A stretch of 64,000 bases of DNA. It comes from Pseudomonadota bacterium (GTDB lineage: Bacteria; Myxococcota_A; UBA796; CAJQPC01). Under the pieces are notes generated by a model, which had not been told where the DNA came from, ran no database searches, and worked only from the letters and a program-made list of their open reading frames with translations. Positions within the stretch are counted from its first letter, which is position 1. Every line of letters starts with the position of its first letter. The stretch lies in contig JAAESX010000349.1 of assembly GCA_024228935.1 (NCBI GenBank), forward strand, positions 62,001 to 126,000, in the 5' to 3' direction. The translations under genes were made by a program, and so were the position numbers. Below are positions 29,986-38,359 of this stretch, piece by piece.

Positions 29986-30330
29986 TCAGGCGGGCGGGCT
30001 GGTCTTCGGCGCGTCGACGAGCGGCGGGCCGCGGGGGGCCTGGCTCGGGTCGAGGAGCACACTCCGGGCGCTCGGGAGCAGCAGCGGCGCGGTGCTGGCT
30101 GTTGCGAGCTCGATGGTGTCTTCGCCGACGAGGTCGAACGCGCAGCCGTGTTCGTGGCCGTCGGGTGCGCTGACGTGGACACCGTCGGGGATGACTTCGC
30201 CGCCGTGGACCTCGACGACCTCGCCGTGTTCGGCGCAGACGACGTGCTGGGTCTCGATCTCGTGCACGGTGGTGGCGAAGCTGGCGACGAGCCAGGCGAC
30301 AGCACTGAGGAGCAGGAGGACGCGCTTCAC
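29986..30330 (-). CDS. Small His-rich exported protein
   Basis: A 114-residue protein with an N-terminal signal or anchor (KRVLLLLSAVAWLVASFA). A short domain carries His, Cys and Glu: HEIETQHVVCAEHGEVVEVH near residue 23 and PDGHEHGCAFDL near 58. The rest is Pro/Ala-rich tail. This pattern recalls the small metal-linked DUF2946-type proteins near uptake operons. It is the first gene before the barrel (60 bases between stop and start) and follows the depolymerase-like gene by only nine bases, so it may be cotranscribed. Probably a periplasmic metal-handling protein, by inference. Confidence 0.68.
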   Translation of the reverse strand: MKRVLLLLSAVAWLVASFATTVHEIETQHVVCAEHGEVVEVHGGEVIPDGVHVSAPDGHEHGCAFDLVGEDTIELATASTAPLLLPSARSVLLDPSQAPRGPPLVDAPKTSPPA

Positions 30331-30339
30331 GGGACCACG

Positions 30340-31268
30340 CTACCCCATGCCGCGCGGCGCAGCGAGCTTTCGTCTCGGGTGCGCCTCGAAAAAGGCCCAC
30401 AGCGCGTGCGCCGTCTCCAGGTCGTGGTTCTGTTCGCCGGCGAACGCGTCCCAGGTGTCGCTGGTCTGCTGGTCGATGCTCGGCGGCACATGGCCCCCGC
30501 CCTCGGCGACGTACCGGACGACATCGGCCTCGGTGCAGCTCCAGGTCTGCAGCTCGACCGTCGAGCCGTCGTCCGGGTCCAGATCGGCCAGGACCTCGGT
30601 CGCTCCGTCCCCCGAGCAGCCGTCGAGTGTGTGCCAGTACGCCAAGGTGTCCTCGGCCGAGAGCATCTCGCCGGGGCCGGCGTTGCCTCCGTCCCAGGGC
30701 ATCGTCTCGTCGGCGGTCCCGACGATGAAGGCGATGGGGCTGGTCGGGTCGCCGCAGTCGTTGTTCGCGGGCTGGGCGGCGTTCACCACGCCGACGCTCG
30801 CGGCCAGCGACGTCGCCTCGCGAGCGATGCGCTGGGTCATCAAGCCGCCGTTGGACTCGCCGTTGACGTGGATGCGGTCTTGGTCCACCGACACGTCCGC
30901 GGAGACGCTCTCGACCAGGGCGGTCAGGAACGCGACGTCGTCGACGTCCTCGTTGCAGCCCGTCGTGCAGTCGGTGCGGCAGCCGTTCCAGTGCTTGTCG
31001 ATGCCCTCGGGCAGAACGACATGGAAGCCCTCGTCGTCGGCCAGATTCAGCCAGGTGCTCGCGAGCGGCGAGGCGCCACCTGCGTTCTCGGCCAGGAACG
31101 CCTTCAGCGTGGCGCCGCCGCCGTGCAGGACCACCACCAGCGGGCGAGGTCCCTCGGCGTCCGAGCTGTACAGCGCGTACCTCCGATCCAGCCCCCCTGC
31201 TCGAGAGTCCGGGTGGAGTCCAGCGTTCCGTTCTCGAACGTGTAGCTGGCCAGGGCGAGCAGGAGCAT
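30340..31268 (-). pseudogene. PHB-depolymerase/LpqC-like secreted esterase, one-base frameshift
   Basis: From ATG 31268 the frame reads MLLLALASYTFENGTLD up to a run of six G (near 31192-31197). A seventh G would carry it on into GGLDRRYALYSSDAEGPRP and the whole esterase, so one base is missing. The catalytic parts are intact downstream: VVVLHGGGATLK oxyanion region, NGESNGGLMTQR nucleophile, FIVGTADETMPW acid and EGGGHVPP histidine. There are many cysteines (CRTDCTTGC). Such enzymes hydrolyse polyhydroxyalkanoate or feruloyl-type esters outside the cell. A gene finder would extend the downstream frame to 31359 with a wrong N-terminus. It may head the metal operon. Confidence 0.75.
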
Positions 31269-31291
31269 GCCCCGAGCCTACACACCGTGAC

Positions 31292-32290
31292 TCAGCTCGC
31301 CACGACGAGCTCCAGCGGCTCGGGCGGCGTGGGGACGATGACGACCTCGCCGTGCACACCCTGCTCCGCGAGACGGTGCGCGTCGGCGGCCCGGGCCATG
31401 GGGTACCGGTCGAGGATGACCGCGCGGATGGTCCGATCGGCCAGGAGCGCGCGCAGATCTTCGGTGCGCTGCCGCTCTCCCAGGACCACCGCGAACAGGG
31501 CCCTCCGGCCGCCGATGAGTGCGGTCAACGCCACGGAGAGCAGGGCAGAGGCGCTGAGGTACAGCGTCAGGTAGCGCCCGGTCGGCGTCAGGGAACCTCG
31601 GCTGTGCCGGAAGCTCGAGGCGTCCGCGATGTCGAAGACGACGTCGTACCGGTGCCCGTTCGCCGTGAAGTCCATCGACTTGTAGTCGAGCATGTGGTCG
31701 GCGCCGAGCTCATCGACCAGCGTCGTGGCCGCGCGGCTGCAGACGGCCGTCACCTCGGCGCCCATGTGCTTGGCGATCTGGATCGCGTATCGACCGACCC
31801 CACCCGAGGCCCCGAGGATGAGCACCTTCTCTCCCGGCTGGACCTTGGCCAGATCACGCAGGAAGTGCAGCGCCGTGCCGGCTCCGTACGGGATCGATGC
31901 CGCCTCCTCGTACGAGCTGGACTCGGGGATGGTGGCGACGGGCCCGTCCTCGCGCACGCAGATCAGCTCGGCGTAGGCGCCGTGGTCAGCGCTGCCGAAG
32001 ACGTCGTCGCCAACGGTGAAGCGAGTCACGCTGGGTCCGACCGCGATGACGCGGCCCGCGAACATCGTTCCCTGTACGGGGTGGCGCGGGCCGTCCAGGC
32101 CGATCGCCAGCCGCCCGATCCAGGCCGTGGCGCCCGGAAAGTCGGCCGCCCGGACCCGCCGGTCGCCGGCGGTGACGGGGCTGGCGTGAACGCGGACCAG
32201 GATCTCGCCGTCGGTCGGGACCGGGTCTGCGGCGGTGGTGATCTGCAGGACGCCGGGGGCGCCGTAGGCGGGGGTGTGGACGACGTTCAT
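31292..32290 (-). CDS. MDR family NAD(P)-dependent oxidoreductase
   Basis: A 332-residue medium-chain dehydrogenase/reductase of the quinone oxidoreductase type. ATG 32290 follows a good GGGAG site. GroES-like domain residues 20-130 (PVTAGDRRVRAADFP), with the cofactor loop VILILGASGGVGRYAIQIAKHMGA-type sequence near 150-170. The structural and catalytic zinc ligands of classical alcohol dehydrogenases are absent, so it is probably zinc-free. Near 255-285 a hydrophobic insert (SASALLSVALTALIGG) is unusual. It is divergent from a LysR regulator, the classic arrangement for LysR-controlled reductases acting on quinones, enones or aldehydes. Confidence 0.87.
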   Translation of the reverse strand: MNVVHTPAYGAPGVLQITTAADPVPTDGEILVRVHASPVTAGDRRVRAADFPGATAWIGRLAIGLDGPRHPVQGTMFAGRVIAVGPSVTRFTVGDDVFGSADHGAYAELICVREDGPVATIPESSSYEEAASIPYGAGTALHFLRDLAKVQPGEKVLILGASGGVGRYAIQIAKHMGAEVTAVCSRAATTLVDELGADHMLDYKSMDFTANGHRYDVVFDIADASSFRHSRGSLTPTGRYLTLYLSASALLSVALTALIGGRRALFAVVLGERQRTEDLRALLADRTIRAVILDRYPMARAADAHRLAEQGVHGEVVIVPTPPEPLELVVAS

Positions 32291-32394
32291 GGAAGCTCCC
32301 TTGTTGTTCTGGAGGCAACGTATCCATGCGCTGATGAATAGCATTGGCGGAAAGGTGCACCCGGGCTATACGTTTATGTATGAATTGGACCGCG
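32291..32394. promoter_or_regulatory. Divergent control region, LysR and MDR reductase
   Basis: A 104-base region that is locally AT-richer than its surroundings. The segment ctatacgtttatgtatg at about 32366-32382 contains the dyad ATAC-GTTTAT-GTAT and fits the T-N11-A pattern of LysR boxes. It lies just before the LysR start, suggesting autorepression plus control of the reductase. ATG 32380 would place the dyad across the start codon, favouring ATG 32395. Confidence 0.4.
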
Positions 32395-33273
32395 ATGCAG
32401 TTCGACTGGAACCGGGCTCGGGCCTTCCTGGCCACGGTCGAGGAGGGCTCGTTGTCGTCCGCGGCGCGGGCGCTGGGGTCGACGCAGCCGACCGTGGGCC
32501 GCCAGGTCGCCGCGCTGGAGGGCGAGCTGGGCGTGGCGCTGTTCGAGCGGGTCGGCGGAGGGCTGGAGCTGACGAGCACAGGCCTCGAGCTGGTCGCGCA
32601 CGTCCGCGCCATGGGCGAGGCGGCCACGCGCGTCTCCCTGGCGGCGACGGGGCGGTCCTCGGCCATCGAGGGCATCGTCTGCATCACGGCGAGCGAGTCG
32701 ATCGCGGCCTTCCTGCTGCCTCCGATCCTCGCTCGCCTCCGCGTGGAGTACCCGGCGATCGAGCTCGAGCTCGTGGTGTCGAACGACGCCCGGGACCTGC
32801 AGCGCCGGGAGGCCGACATCGCCGTGCGGAACTTCCAGACGACGCAGCCCGAGCTGATCGCTCGGAAGGTCCGGGACCTGCGCGCCCAGTTCTACGCAGC
32901 GCCGGCGTACGTGGAGCGGGCGGGCCCGTTCGAGACGCAGGAAGACCTGGCTCGGGCGGAGCTGTTCGGGTTCGATCGCAGCGACGTCATGGTGGACGGG
33001 TTCAAGGCCATCGGCCTCGACGTCCGGCGGGACCAGTTCCCCATCGTGACGGGCAATCACCTGGTCCAGTGGGAGCTCTGCAAGCAGGGCTCGGGGGTCT
33101 GCATGATGATGGCGGCGGTCGGGGAGCCCGAGCCCCAGGTCGTACAGGTGTTCTCAGAGCTGCCGTCCCTTCCGGTCCCACTCTGGATCGTCAGCCATCG
33201 CGAGCTGAGGACCAGCCGGCGGATCCGATTGGTGTTCGACTGGCTCGCCGACGGGCTCGCCGGGCCAGGGTAG
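32395..33273 (+). CDS. LysR-type transcriptional regulator
   Basis: A 292-residue regulator. The winged helix-turn-helix is at residues about 3-62 (RARAFLATVEEGSLSSAARALG, then STQPTVGRQVAALEGELG). An effector-binding domain follows at about 90-290 (GIVCITASESIAAFLLPPIL). ATG 32395 gives the usual MxFDWNRARAF start; ATG 32380 is an alternative five codons earlier. Divergent transcription from the MDR reductase suggests that it controls this gene in response to an electrophile or the reductase substrate. Nine bases separate its stop from tag. Confidence 0.9.
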   Translation: MQFDWNRARAFLATVEEGSLSSAARALGSTQPTVGRQVAALEGELGVALFERVGGGLELTSTGLELVAHVRAMGEAATRVSLAATGRSSAIEGIVCITASESIAAFLLPPILARLRVEYPAIELELVVSNDARDLQRREADIAVRNFQTTQPELIARKVRDLRAQFYAAPAYVERAGPFETQEDLARAELFGFDRSDVMVDGFKAIGLDVRRDQFPIVTGNHLVQWELCKQGSGVCMMMAAVGEPEPQVVQVFSELPSLPVPLWIVSHRELRTSRRIRLVFDWLADGLAGPG

Positions 33274-33282
33274 GCTCCGCCC

Positions 33283-33912
33283 ATGAGCGAGACGCTGGCC
33301 GACGGCCTGACTCGAGGACCGGATGGCCGGGTCCGCTGTGGTTGGGGCGGCGAGGCCATTCCGGGCTTCGCCCACTACCACGACACCGAGTGGGGCTTCC
33401 CCGTCGACGACGACCACAAGCTCTTCGAGAAGGTCTGCCTCGAGGGCTTCCAGTCCGGCCTGTCGTGGAGGACGATCCTCGACAAGCGGCCGGCGTTCCG
33501 CGAGGTCTTCCTCGACTTCGACTTCGAGAAGGTCGCGCGCTTCGATGACGCTGATGTCGCCCGGCTGCTGCAGGACGCCCGCATCGTCCGACACCGCGGC
33601 AAGATCCAGGCGACCATCAACAACGCCCAGCGAGCCTGCGAGATGGCCGAGGCGCACGGCTCGGTGGGGGCGTTCATCTGGCGCTACGAGCCGCCCGCGC
33701 AGGCCTCGGTCACGCTCGCCACGCGGGTCGTGTCGAAGACCGACGGCTCGACCCGCCTCGCCAAGGACCTGAAGAAGCTCGGCTGGAGGTTCTTCGGCCC
33801 GACGACCGCGTACGCGTTCATGCAGGCGATGGGGCTGGTGAACGACCACCTGGACGGGTGCGTGGTCCGTGCGGAGTGTGAGGCGGCGCGCGCCGCATTC
33901 GACCGGCCGTAG
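33283..33912 (+). CDS. tag: DNA-3-methyladenine glycosylase I
   Basis: A 209-residue base-excision enzyme that removes 3-methyladenine. The zinc-coordinating N-terminus VRCGWGGE and YHDTEWGFP matches Tag. The core LCLEGFQSGLSWRTIL-type helix-hairpin-helix region (about 45-62) has the substrate-stacking Trp. RFFGPTTAYAFMQAMGLVNDH leads to the C-terminal cysteine GCVVRAEC. Length is normal (Tag is about 190). It is followed with a one-base overlap (TAGTG) by an acetyltransferase gene. A second alkylation-repair relative, AlkD-like, lies 13 kb away but is truncated. Confidence 0.94.
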   Translation: MSETLADGLTRGPDGRVRCGWGGEAIPGFAHYHDTEWGFPVDDDHKLFEKVCLEGFQSGLSWRTILDKRPAFREVFLDFDFEKVARFDDADVARLLQDARIVRHRGKIQATINNAQRACEMAEAHGSVGAFIWRYEPPAQASVTLATRVVSKTDGSTRLAKDLKKLGWRFFGPTTAYAFMQAMGLVNDHLDGCVVRAECEAARAAFDRP

Positions 33913-34445
33913 TGCGCGAACGCACCCGTGGCTCGGGGCCCGCGTGGCAGCTCGGGTTCGACCCGCCGGCGCCTCTGGTGTGCGCGGACTGGCGGTTGGA
34001 GCCGCTTCGGCCAGAGCTGGCGGGAGTCGACCACACCGCTTGGTCCAGTTGCCGCGAGCGGCTCGTCGTGGAGTTGGGCTGGAACGGCTGGCCCGGGCCC
34101 GACTTCACCGTCCAGGACAACGTGCAGGATCTGGCCGAGCACTTCGCCGAGTTCGAGGGGAACGAGGCCTACGCCTACTCGGTCATGTCCGGGGAGCGGT
34201 GCATCGGCTGCGTGTACATCGAGCCCTGGATGGACGGCGCCCAGCTCGCGTTCTGGGTGGTCGACGACGTCCTCGGCAGGGAAGGGGAGATCGTCGACTC
34301 GGTCCTGGACTGGCTTGTCGGATGGCCTGTCCAGGCGGTCGTAGTCCCTGTCCGCCAAGAACGCGGCCGTACGGTCCAGCAGCTGACGTCCTTGGGCCTC
34401 CGACGCGTACCAGGCCCCGCCGGGCATGTGAGTTTCCGCCGATAG
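33912..34445 (+). CDS. GNAT-like acetyltransferase
   Basis: A 177-residue protein starting GTG one base inside the tag stop. The fold follows a GNAT order: an aromatic N-terminal region (WSSCRERLVVELGWNGWPG), AYSVMSGERCIGCVYIEPW as beta strands 2-4, AQLAFWVVDDVLGREGEIVD, and a C-terminal RTVQQLTSLGLRRVPGPAGH like the GNAT motif B end. The acetyl-CoA pyrophosphate loop (Q/RxxGxG/A) is poorly conserved, reading DDVLGREGEI, so activity is uncertain. The last 40 codons have somewhat lower GC at third positions than the rest. Role not evident; cotranscribed with tag. Confidence 0.65.
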   Translation: MRERTRGSGPAWQLGFDPPAPLVCADWRLEPLRPELAGVDHTAWSSCRERLVVELGWNGWPGPDFTVQDNVQDLAEHFAEFEGNEAYAYSVMSGERCIGCVYIEPWMDGAQLAFWVVDDVLGREGEIVDSVLDWLVGWPVQAVVVPVRQERGRTVQQLTSLGLRRVPGPAGHVSFRR

Positions 34446-34551
34446 GAGCGGCCGGCCGTTTTCTGCGAAGAACGCCCACAACGCATACAGCGAAGGTGGT
34501 TCGTCGTGGCTCGAAGCAGCTCGGCACGGTGACCTCCACCCCACATCGAGC

Positions 34552-35208
34552 GTGTTCATCGCCAAGATCCGCTTCCTTTGCCAGACCATCGAGGTCGCCG
34601 AGCACGACGTCCACGTGATCACGCTGCGCGACCGGCAGCAGTTCGAGGACGATGGCGGCGAGGCCGAGCGGCTGGGCATCTCCGAGGCCAGCTGGCCGCT
34701 GTTCGGTGTGGTCTGGGACTCCTCGCGCGTCCTGGCCGAGATGATGTCGACCCAGGACGTCGAGGGCCTGCGGATCCTGGAGGTCGGGAGTGGCATCGGC
34801 CTGGCGAGCCTGGTCCTGAACCGGCGAGGGGCGGACATCACCGCCACCGATCAGCACCCACGCGCACCCGGGCTTCTCGCCCGAAACACGGCGCTCAACG
34901 AGGATCCGCCGATCCCGTTCGTGAGAGCGGGGTGGGCCGATGAGTCCGACGAGCTCGGCACCTTCGACCTGCTGGTCGGCAGCGACCTGCTCTACGATCC
35001 GGGCGCCGCCGCGCTGCTCGCCGCCTTCGTCGACCGCCACGGGAAGGAGCGCTGCGAGTTCATCCTCGTCGACCCGGGCCGCGGGTACGTCTCCAAGCTC
35101 CGCAAGGCGCTGCAGGCGCGGGGCTTCGAGCAGATCCGGACGGACATGATCGGCACGGCCGCGGACGACGGTGTGAAGCCGATGCGGGTGGTGGCCTTCG
35201 CTCGCTGA
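34552..35208 (+). CDS. Class I SAM methyltransferase (METTL21/Nnt1-like)
   Basis: A 218-residue methyltransferase starting at GTG 34552. Motif I is LRILEVGSGIGLASLVLNRRG (about residues 73-93), motif II ITATDQHPRAPGLLARN and the post-II segment DLLVGSDLLYDPGAAALLA. This order, with SWPLFGVVWDSSRVLAEMM in front, fits the family-16 lysine or small-molecule methyltransferases, where the preceding W/P-rich segment contacts the substrate. The substrate is unknown. The 106 bases before it hold no gene that I can support. Confidence 0.83.
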   Translation: MFIAKIRFLCQTIEVAEHDVHVITLRDRQQFEDDGGEAERLGISEASWPLFGVVWDSSRVLAEMMSTQDVEGLRILEVGSGIGLASLVLNRRGADITATDQHPRAPGLLARNTALNEDPPIPFVRAGWADESDELGTFDLLVGSDLLYDPGAAALLAAFVDRHGKERCEFILVDPGRGYVSKLRKALQARGFEQIRTDMIGTAADDGVKPMRVVAFAR

Positions 35209-35265
35209 CCGGGCGGTCACGCTCAGACGTGTTGCGAACGCAGACCACGCGGATAGCTGCCGCGC

Positions 35266-35961
35266 ATGGAACTTTGGAATCAGGTCGATTGGACCCACCG
35301 CCTTGAGCGGCCCGCGATCAACGGCTTCTCCAAGCCTCTCGGCGCCCGATTGGGCAAGGTCGACGCGCTGGAGGGCTTCTCGTCCCGCCTCAGTCGCAGT
35401 CCGCACTGGATCGCGTTCACCCCGACCACGTCGGTCTACTCCGCGGTGCTCACGCTGGTTGAGCACCTGGTGGAGACCTACGGGCTCGAGGTCTTCATGC
35501 AGAAGGGCGCTCTCTACAAGACCGCCGCGGACCGCAGCTGGGCCTTGCCGGAGGACCCCGCTCAGGCAGCGATGGCCATGAGGGCTCTCCAGAACGCCGA
35601 GCCGTCGCTCGAGCCCCGGGCGTTCGTGAAGAATGGCGCCTCCGACACGCTGGCGTGGCTCGTGCTGTCGAGCACCGACTGGGCGGACCTCGACGCCGCG
35701 GACATCTACGCCTCGCGAGCGCTGTTCCCGCTGCGGGGCAAGGTTCCGCCGCCGCCGGTGTCGACAAAGGCCGAGGCCGTCCAGCGAGAGCGGACCGCCG
35801 AGCACGCCGAGCTGCTGGCCTGGGTCAGCGCGAACAAGGCCCTGATGATGCCGCGACTGGTCGAGGCGCTGGAGAAGTTCGAGAGCTCGGCTCCCGGCTC
35901 CAAGGAAGAGCGGGACGCCACGAGCCAGATCTATCGACTCGAGCGCCGCGCCCGCCGCTAG
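35266..35961 (+). CDS. Hypothetical soluble protein
   Basis: A 231-residue protein without membrane segments or signal. The N-terminal part (ELWNQVDWTHRLERPAINGF) is aromatic. The middle contains WIAFTPTTSVYSAVLTLVEHLVE, a helical segment, and the C-terminal third is charged and probably coiled (KAEAVQRERTAEHAELLAW, then EALEKFESSAPGSKEERDA). I do not recognise a family. Its stop shares the palindrome CTAG with the stop of convergent ychF, so the two genes end within four shared bases. Codon bias matches neighbours. Confidence 0.7.
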   Translation: MELWNQVDWTHRLERPAINGFSKPLGARLGKVDALEGFSSRLSRSPHWIAFTPTTSVYSAVLTLVEHLVETYGLEVFMQKGALYKTAADRSWALPEDPAQAAMAMRALQNAEPSLEPRAFVKNGASDTLAWLVLSSTDWADLDAADIYASRALFPLRGKVPPPPVSTKAEAVQRERTAEHAELLAWVSANKALMMPRLVEALEKFESSAPGSKEERDATSQIYRLERRARR

Positions 35962-37052
35962 ACATTGAACAGGAAGTGCAGGATGTCCCCGTCGGCCACG
36001 ACGTAAGACTTGCCCTCGACCCGCAGCTTGCCGTTCTCCTTGAGCTTGGCCTCGGTGCCGTAGGTCTCCAGGTCCTCGAGGCTGTACGCCTCGGCCCGGA
36101 TGAACCCGCGCTCGAAGTCCGTGTGGATGACGCCGGCGGCCTGGGGGGCGGTCATGCCCGTCTTGATGGTCCAGGCCCGGATCTCCTTCGGCCCGGCCGT
36201 GAAGTAGGTCCGAAGGCCGAGCAGGTCGTACGTGCTGCGCGCCAGCTTCGCGAGGCCCGCCTCGGTCTGGCCCAGGTCGGCCAGGAACTCGTCGCGCTCG
36301 TCGGGCTCGAGCTCGCTGATCTCGGCCTCGATGGCGGCCGAGATGACGACCACGCCGGCGCCTTCGGCCTTGGCGTATTCGCGGACGCGTGTCACGAGGT
36401 CGTTGTCCTCGTTCAGGCCGTCCTCGTCCACGTTGCAGACGTACAGGACCGGCTTGCTGGTGATGAGCTGGGCGTGCTTGATGCTCCCGAGCTCCTCTTC
36501 GGTCCACTCGCCTGACCGGACCGGCTGGCCCTCGCCCAGGATGGCGACGCACTTCTCAGCGACCGCGGCGTGGACCTTGGCCTCCTTGTCGCCGCTCTTG
36601 GCGATCTTGGCGAACTTGGTCAGGCGCTTCTCACAGCTCTCCAGGTCGGCGAGCTGGAGCTCGGTCTCGATGGTCTCGATGTCCCGGATGGGGTCGATCG
36701 AGCCCTCGACGTGGGTGATGTCCTCGTCGATGAAGCAGCGGACGACCGCCAGGACCGCGTCGACCGTCCGGATGTGGCCCAGGAACTGGTTGCCCAGGCC
36801 CTCGCCCTTGCTGGCGCCGCGGACCAGGCCGGCGATGTCGACCAGCTCGACCGTGGCCGGGAGCACCTTCTTGCTGGCGATCTTGGCCAGGATGCGGTCC
36901 AGGCGCTCGTCCGGAACGGGCACGATGCCGACGTTCGGCTCGATCGTGCAGAACGGGTAGTTCGCACTCTCGGCGCCCGCCGCGGTCAGTGCATTGAACA
37001 GCGTGCTCTTGCCCACGTTGGGCAGTCCGACGATTCCGGCCTTCAGCGCCAC
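35958..37052 (-). CDS. ychF: Redox-regulated ATPase YchF
   Basis: A 364-residue Obg-family P-loop protein that hydrolyses ATP rather than GTP and binds ribosomes. It has G1 GIVGLPNVGKSTLFNALTAAG at the N-terminus, switch I with NYPFCTIEPNVGIV, G3 DIAGLVRGASKGEGLGNQFL, and the NxxE variant of G4 (YVCNVDEDGL) that marks the ATP-preferring subfamily. The C-terminal TGS domain ends YVVADGDILHFLFNV. Length is exactly that of the family. It is divergent from a short lipoprotein gene 47 bases away and convergent with the hypothetical gene. Confidence 0.97.
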   Translation of the reverse strand: MALKAGIVGLPNVGKSTLFNALTAAGAESANYPFCTIEPNVGIVPVPDERLDRILAKIASKKVLPATVELVDIAGLVRGASKGEGLGNQFLGHIRTVDAVLAVVRCFIDEDITHVEGSIDPIRDIETIETELQLADLESCEKRLTKFAKIAKSGDKEAKVHAAVAEKCVAILGEGQPVRSGEWTEEELGSIKHAQLITSKPVLYVCNVDEDGLNEDNDLVTRVREYAKAEGAGVVVISAAIEAEISELEPDERDEFLADLGQTEAGLAKLARSTYDLLGLRTYFTAGPKEIRAWTIKTGMTAPQAAGVIHTDFERGFIRAEAYSLEDLETYGTEAKLKENGKLRVEGKSYVVADGDILHFLFNV

Positions 37053-37099
37053 GGGTCACCTCCAAGGCGCGCGGCTAACGCGTCGGCGATGATGCGGGC

Positions 37100-37341
37100 G
37101 TGGTTTGGATCCTTGCCTGCACGATTCCGTCGCCTCCGGCCGAGGTCGTTCTCCCGGCGTTCGACTGCGCGCTCGAGCTGGATGTGTCCGGCTCGGATGC
37201 CTACCGGTTCGACCCGGGAGCCACGGGCGGGAGTTCCCAGCGAACGCCGGCGAACAGCCCGTGCTGATGGCGGTCCCAGGGCCCCATCCGGTGGCGCTGC
37301 GTGTGTGGATCGACGACGGCCCGGTCTGGATGCGCCTGTGA
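37100..37341 (+). pseudogene. Short lipoprotein, frameshifted
   Basis: From GTG 37100 the sequence reads MVWILACTIPSPPAEVVL, a short lipoprotein signal with cysteine at residue 7, and continues FDCALELDVSGSDAYRFDPG. Near 37220 (gccacgggcgggag) the sensible frame changes to REFPANAGEQPVLMAVPGPH and ends VRVWIDDGPVWMRL at 37341. One missing base would explain this, giving about 80 residues in total. The single-frame ORFs in this interval are otherwise Arg-rich nonsense. Function unknown; the small beta domain may be incomplete. Confidence 0.45.
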
Positions 37342-37350
37342 GCCTGTCGA

Positions 37351-38250
37351 CTACTGGTTTTCGACCTTGAGCTTCTCGCCCATCTTCACGGCGAAGTAGC
37401 GAGCGCGAACCCAGACGTCCGAGCTGTAGTCGCCGCCCGTCGTGTTGCGGTCCACGCCGCCCCAGCTGCGGACCCGGCCGCTGCCCTTGTTGTAGGCGGC
37501 CACGGCGCCCTGGAGCTTCTGCGCGTCCGACCAGTCGGGGAACTTGTCGCCGACCTGGTCGAGCATGCCCTTGAGGATGCTCGCGGCCTGGCGGACGTGC
37601 TCGATCGAGAACGCGCCGCCTTCGGGCGAGTGGAAGTTCTTGTCGACCTGCATCATCCCGAAGCCCTGGCCGTCGTACTTGCTGAACCCGTCCTCGTTCA
37701 GCGAGTTGCCGCCGCGGGTCTCGCGGCTGGCGATGGCCATCAGGAGCGCCGGGGGCACCTCGTACTCCGCGGCCGCCGTGAGGAAGAGCGCCTCGTACTG
37801 GCTGACCCGATTCCAGTCGGTCTGCGCCATGGCCTGGGACGCCATCTCGCCGCCTTCGCGCAGGCCGTCCTGGCGGGCGGTCGTCGCCGAGGCGCCGGCC
37901 GTGCCGAGCTCGAACAGGATGCCGTTGGCGTCGCCGGCCGACTTCAGGCCGAACAGCGTCTGGAACGTCGCTCCGCCGACGATGCCGTCGATGCCGAGCT
38001 TGTAGCGGTTCTGGAAGTCGACGACCGCGTCGTACGTGGCCTCGTCGAACTTGCCGGTCGGGGTGACCTGCAGCAGCTTCTGGAGCTCGGTGACCTCCAT
38101 GCCGCTCGAGCCCATGCGCAGGAGCTTGCCCGAGGCCATCTGGCGCTCGAGGTTCGACGTGTCCATCATCCGGATGGTCGAGTTCGCCGAGCCGGTCTGG
38201 AGGTCGGAGTTCGTGCGGGAGCGGTTCTGACGGCGCTGGACGTCGGCCAT
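37351..38250 (-). CDS. Peptidoglycan-binding and goose-type lysozyme-like protein
   Basis: A 299-residue protein with a peptidoglycan-binding type 1 repeat at about residues 45-100 (MEVTELQKLLQVTPTGKFDE, then VVDFQNRYKLGIDGIVGGAT). A goose-type lysozyme/lytic transglycosylase domain lies at about 150-290. The catalytic Glu is in AIASRETRGGN, followed by GFGMMQVDKNFHSPEG, the typical GYGLMQVD-like motif. No signal peptide is visible (MADVQRRQNRSR), so secretion would need another route, or the enzyme may be released by lysis or a contractile system. It is convergent with the short lipoprotein gene. Confidence 0.85.
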   Translation of the reverse strand: MADVQRRQNRSRTNSDLQTGSANSTIRMMDTSNLERQMASGKLLRMGSSGMEVTELQKLLQVTPTGKFDEATYDAVVDFQNRYKLGIDGIVGGATFQTLFGLKSAGDANGILFELGTAGASATTARQDGLREGGEMASQAMAQTDWNRVSQYEALFLTAAAEYEVPPALLMAIASRETRGGNSLNEDGFSKYDGQGFGMMQVDKNFHSPEGGAFSIEHVRQAASILKGMLDQVGDKFPDWSDAQKLQGAVAAYNKGSGRVRSWGGVDRNTTGGDYSSDVWVRARYFAVKMGEKLKVENQ

Positions 38251-38359
38251 GTCGATCTCCGAGAAGCGAAGGACACTCTATCCGAGCGTCGCGCTGTCTC
38301 CCCGAGCTTTTGCCGCGGGGTTCATCCGGGGTTCACATGGTCGGTCCATGCTCTCTCGT

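Noticed and set aside
29930..32341. 803-codon plus-strand ORF across four minus-strand genes
   Set aside because: It spans the boundaries of well-supported genes on the other strand and has no family motif.
32291..32394. Short AT-rich stretch considered as a possible attachment site or origin
   Set aside because: It fits a divergent LysR control region, and there is no integrase, tRNA or direct repeat nearby.
34330..34528. Minus-strand stretch resembling the end of an alpha/beta hydrolase (LYALWAFFAENGRP, GRQLLDRTAAFLADRD)
   Set aside because: No start, no nucleophile and lower GC at third positions; the plus-strand acetyltransferase explains most of the interval better.
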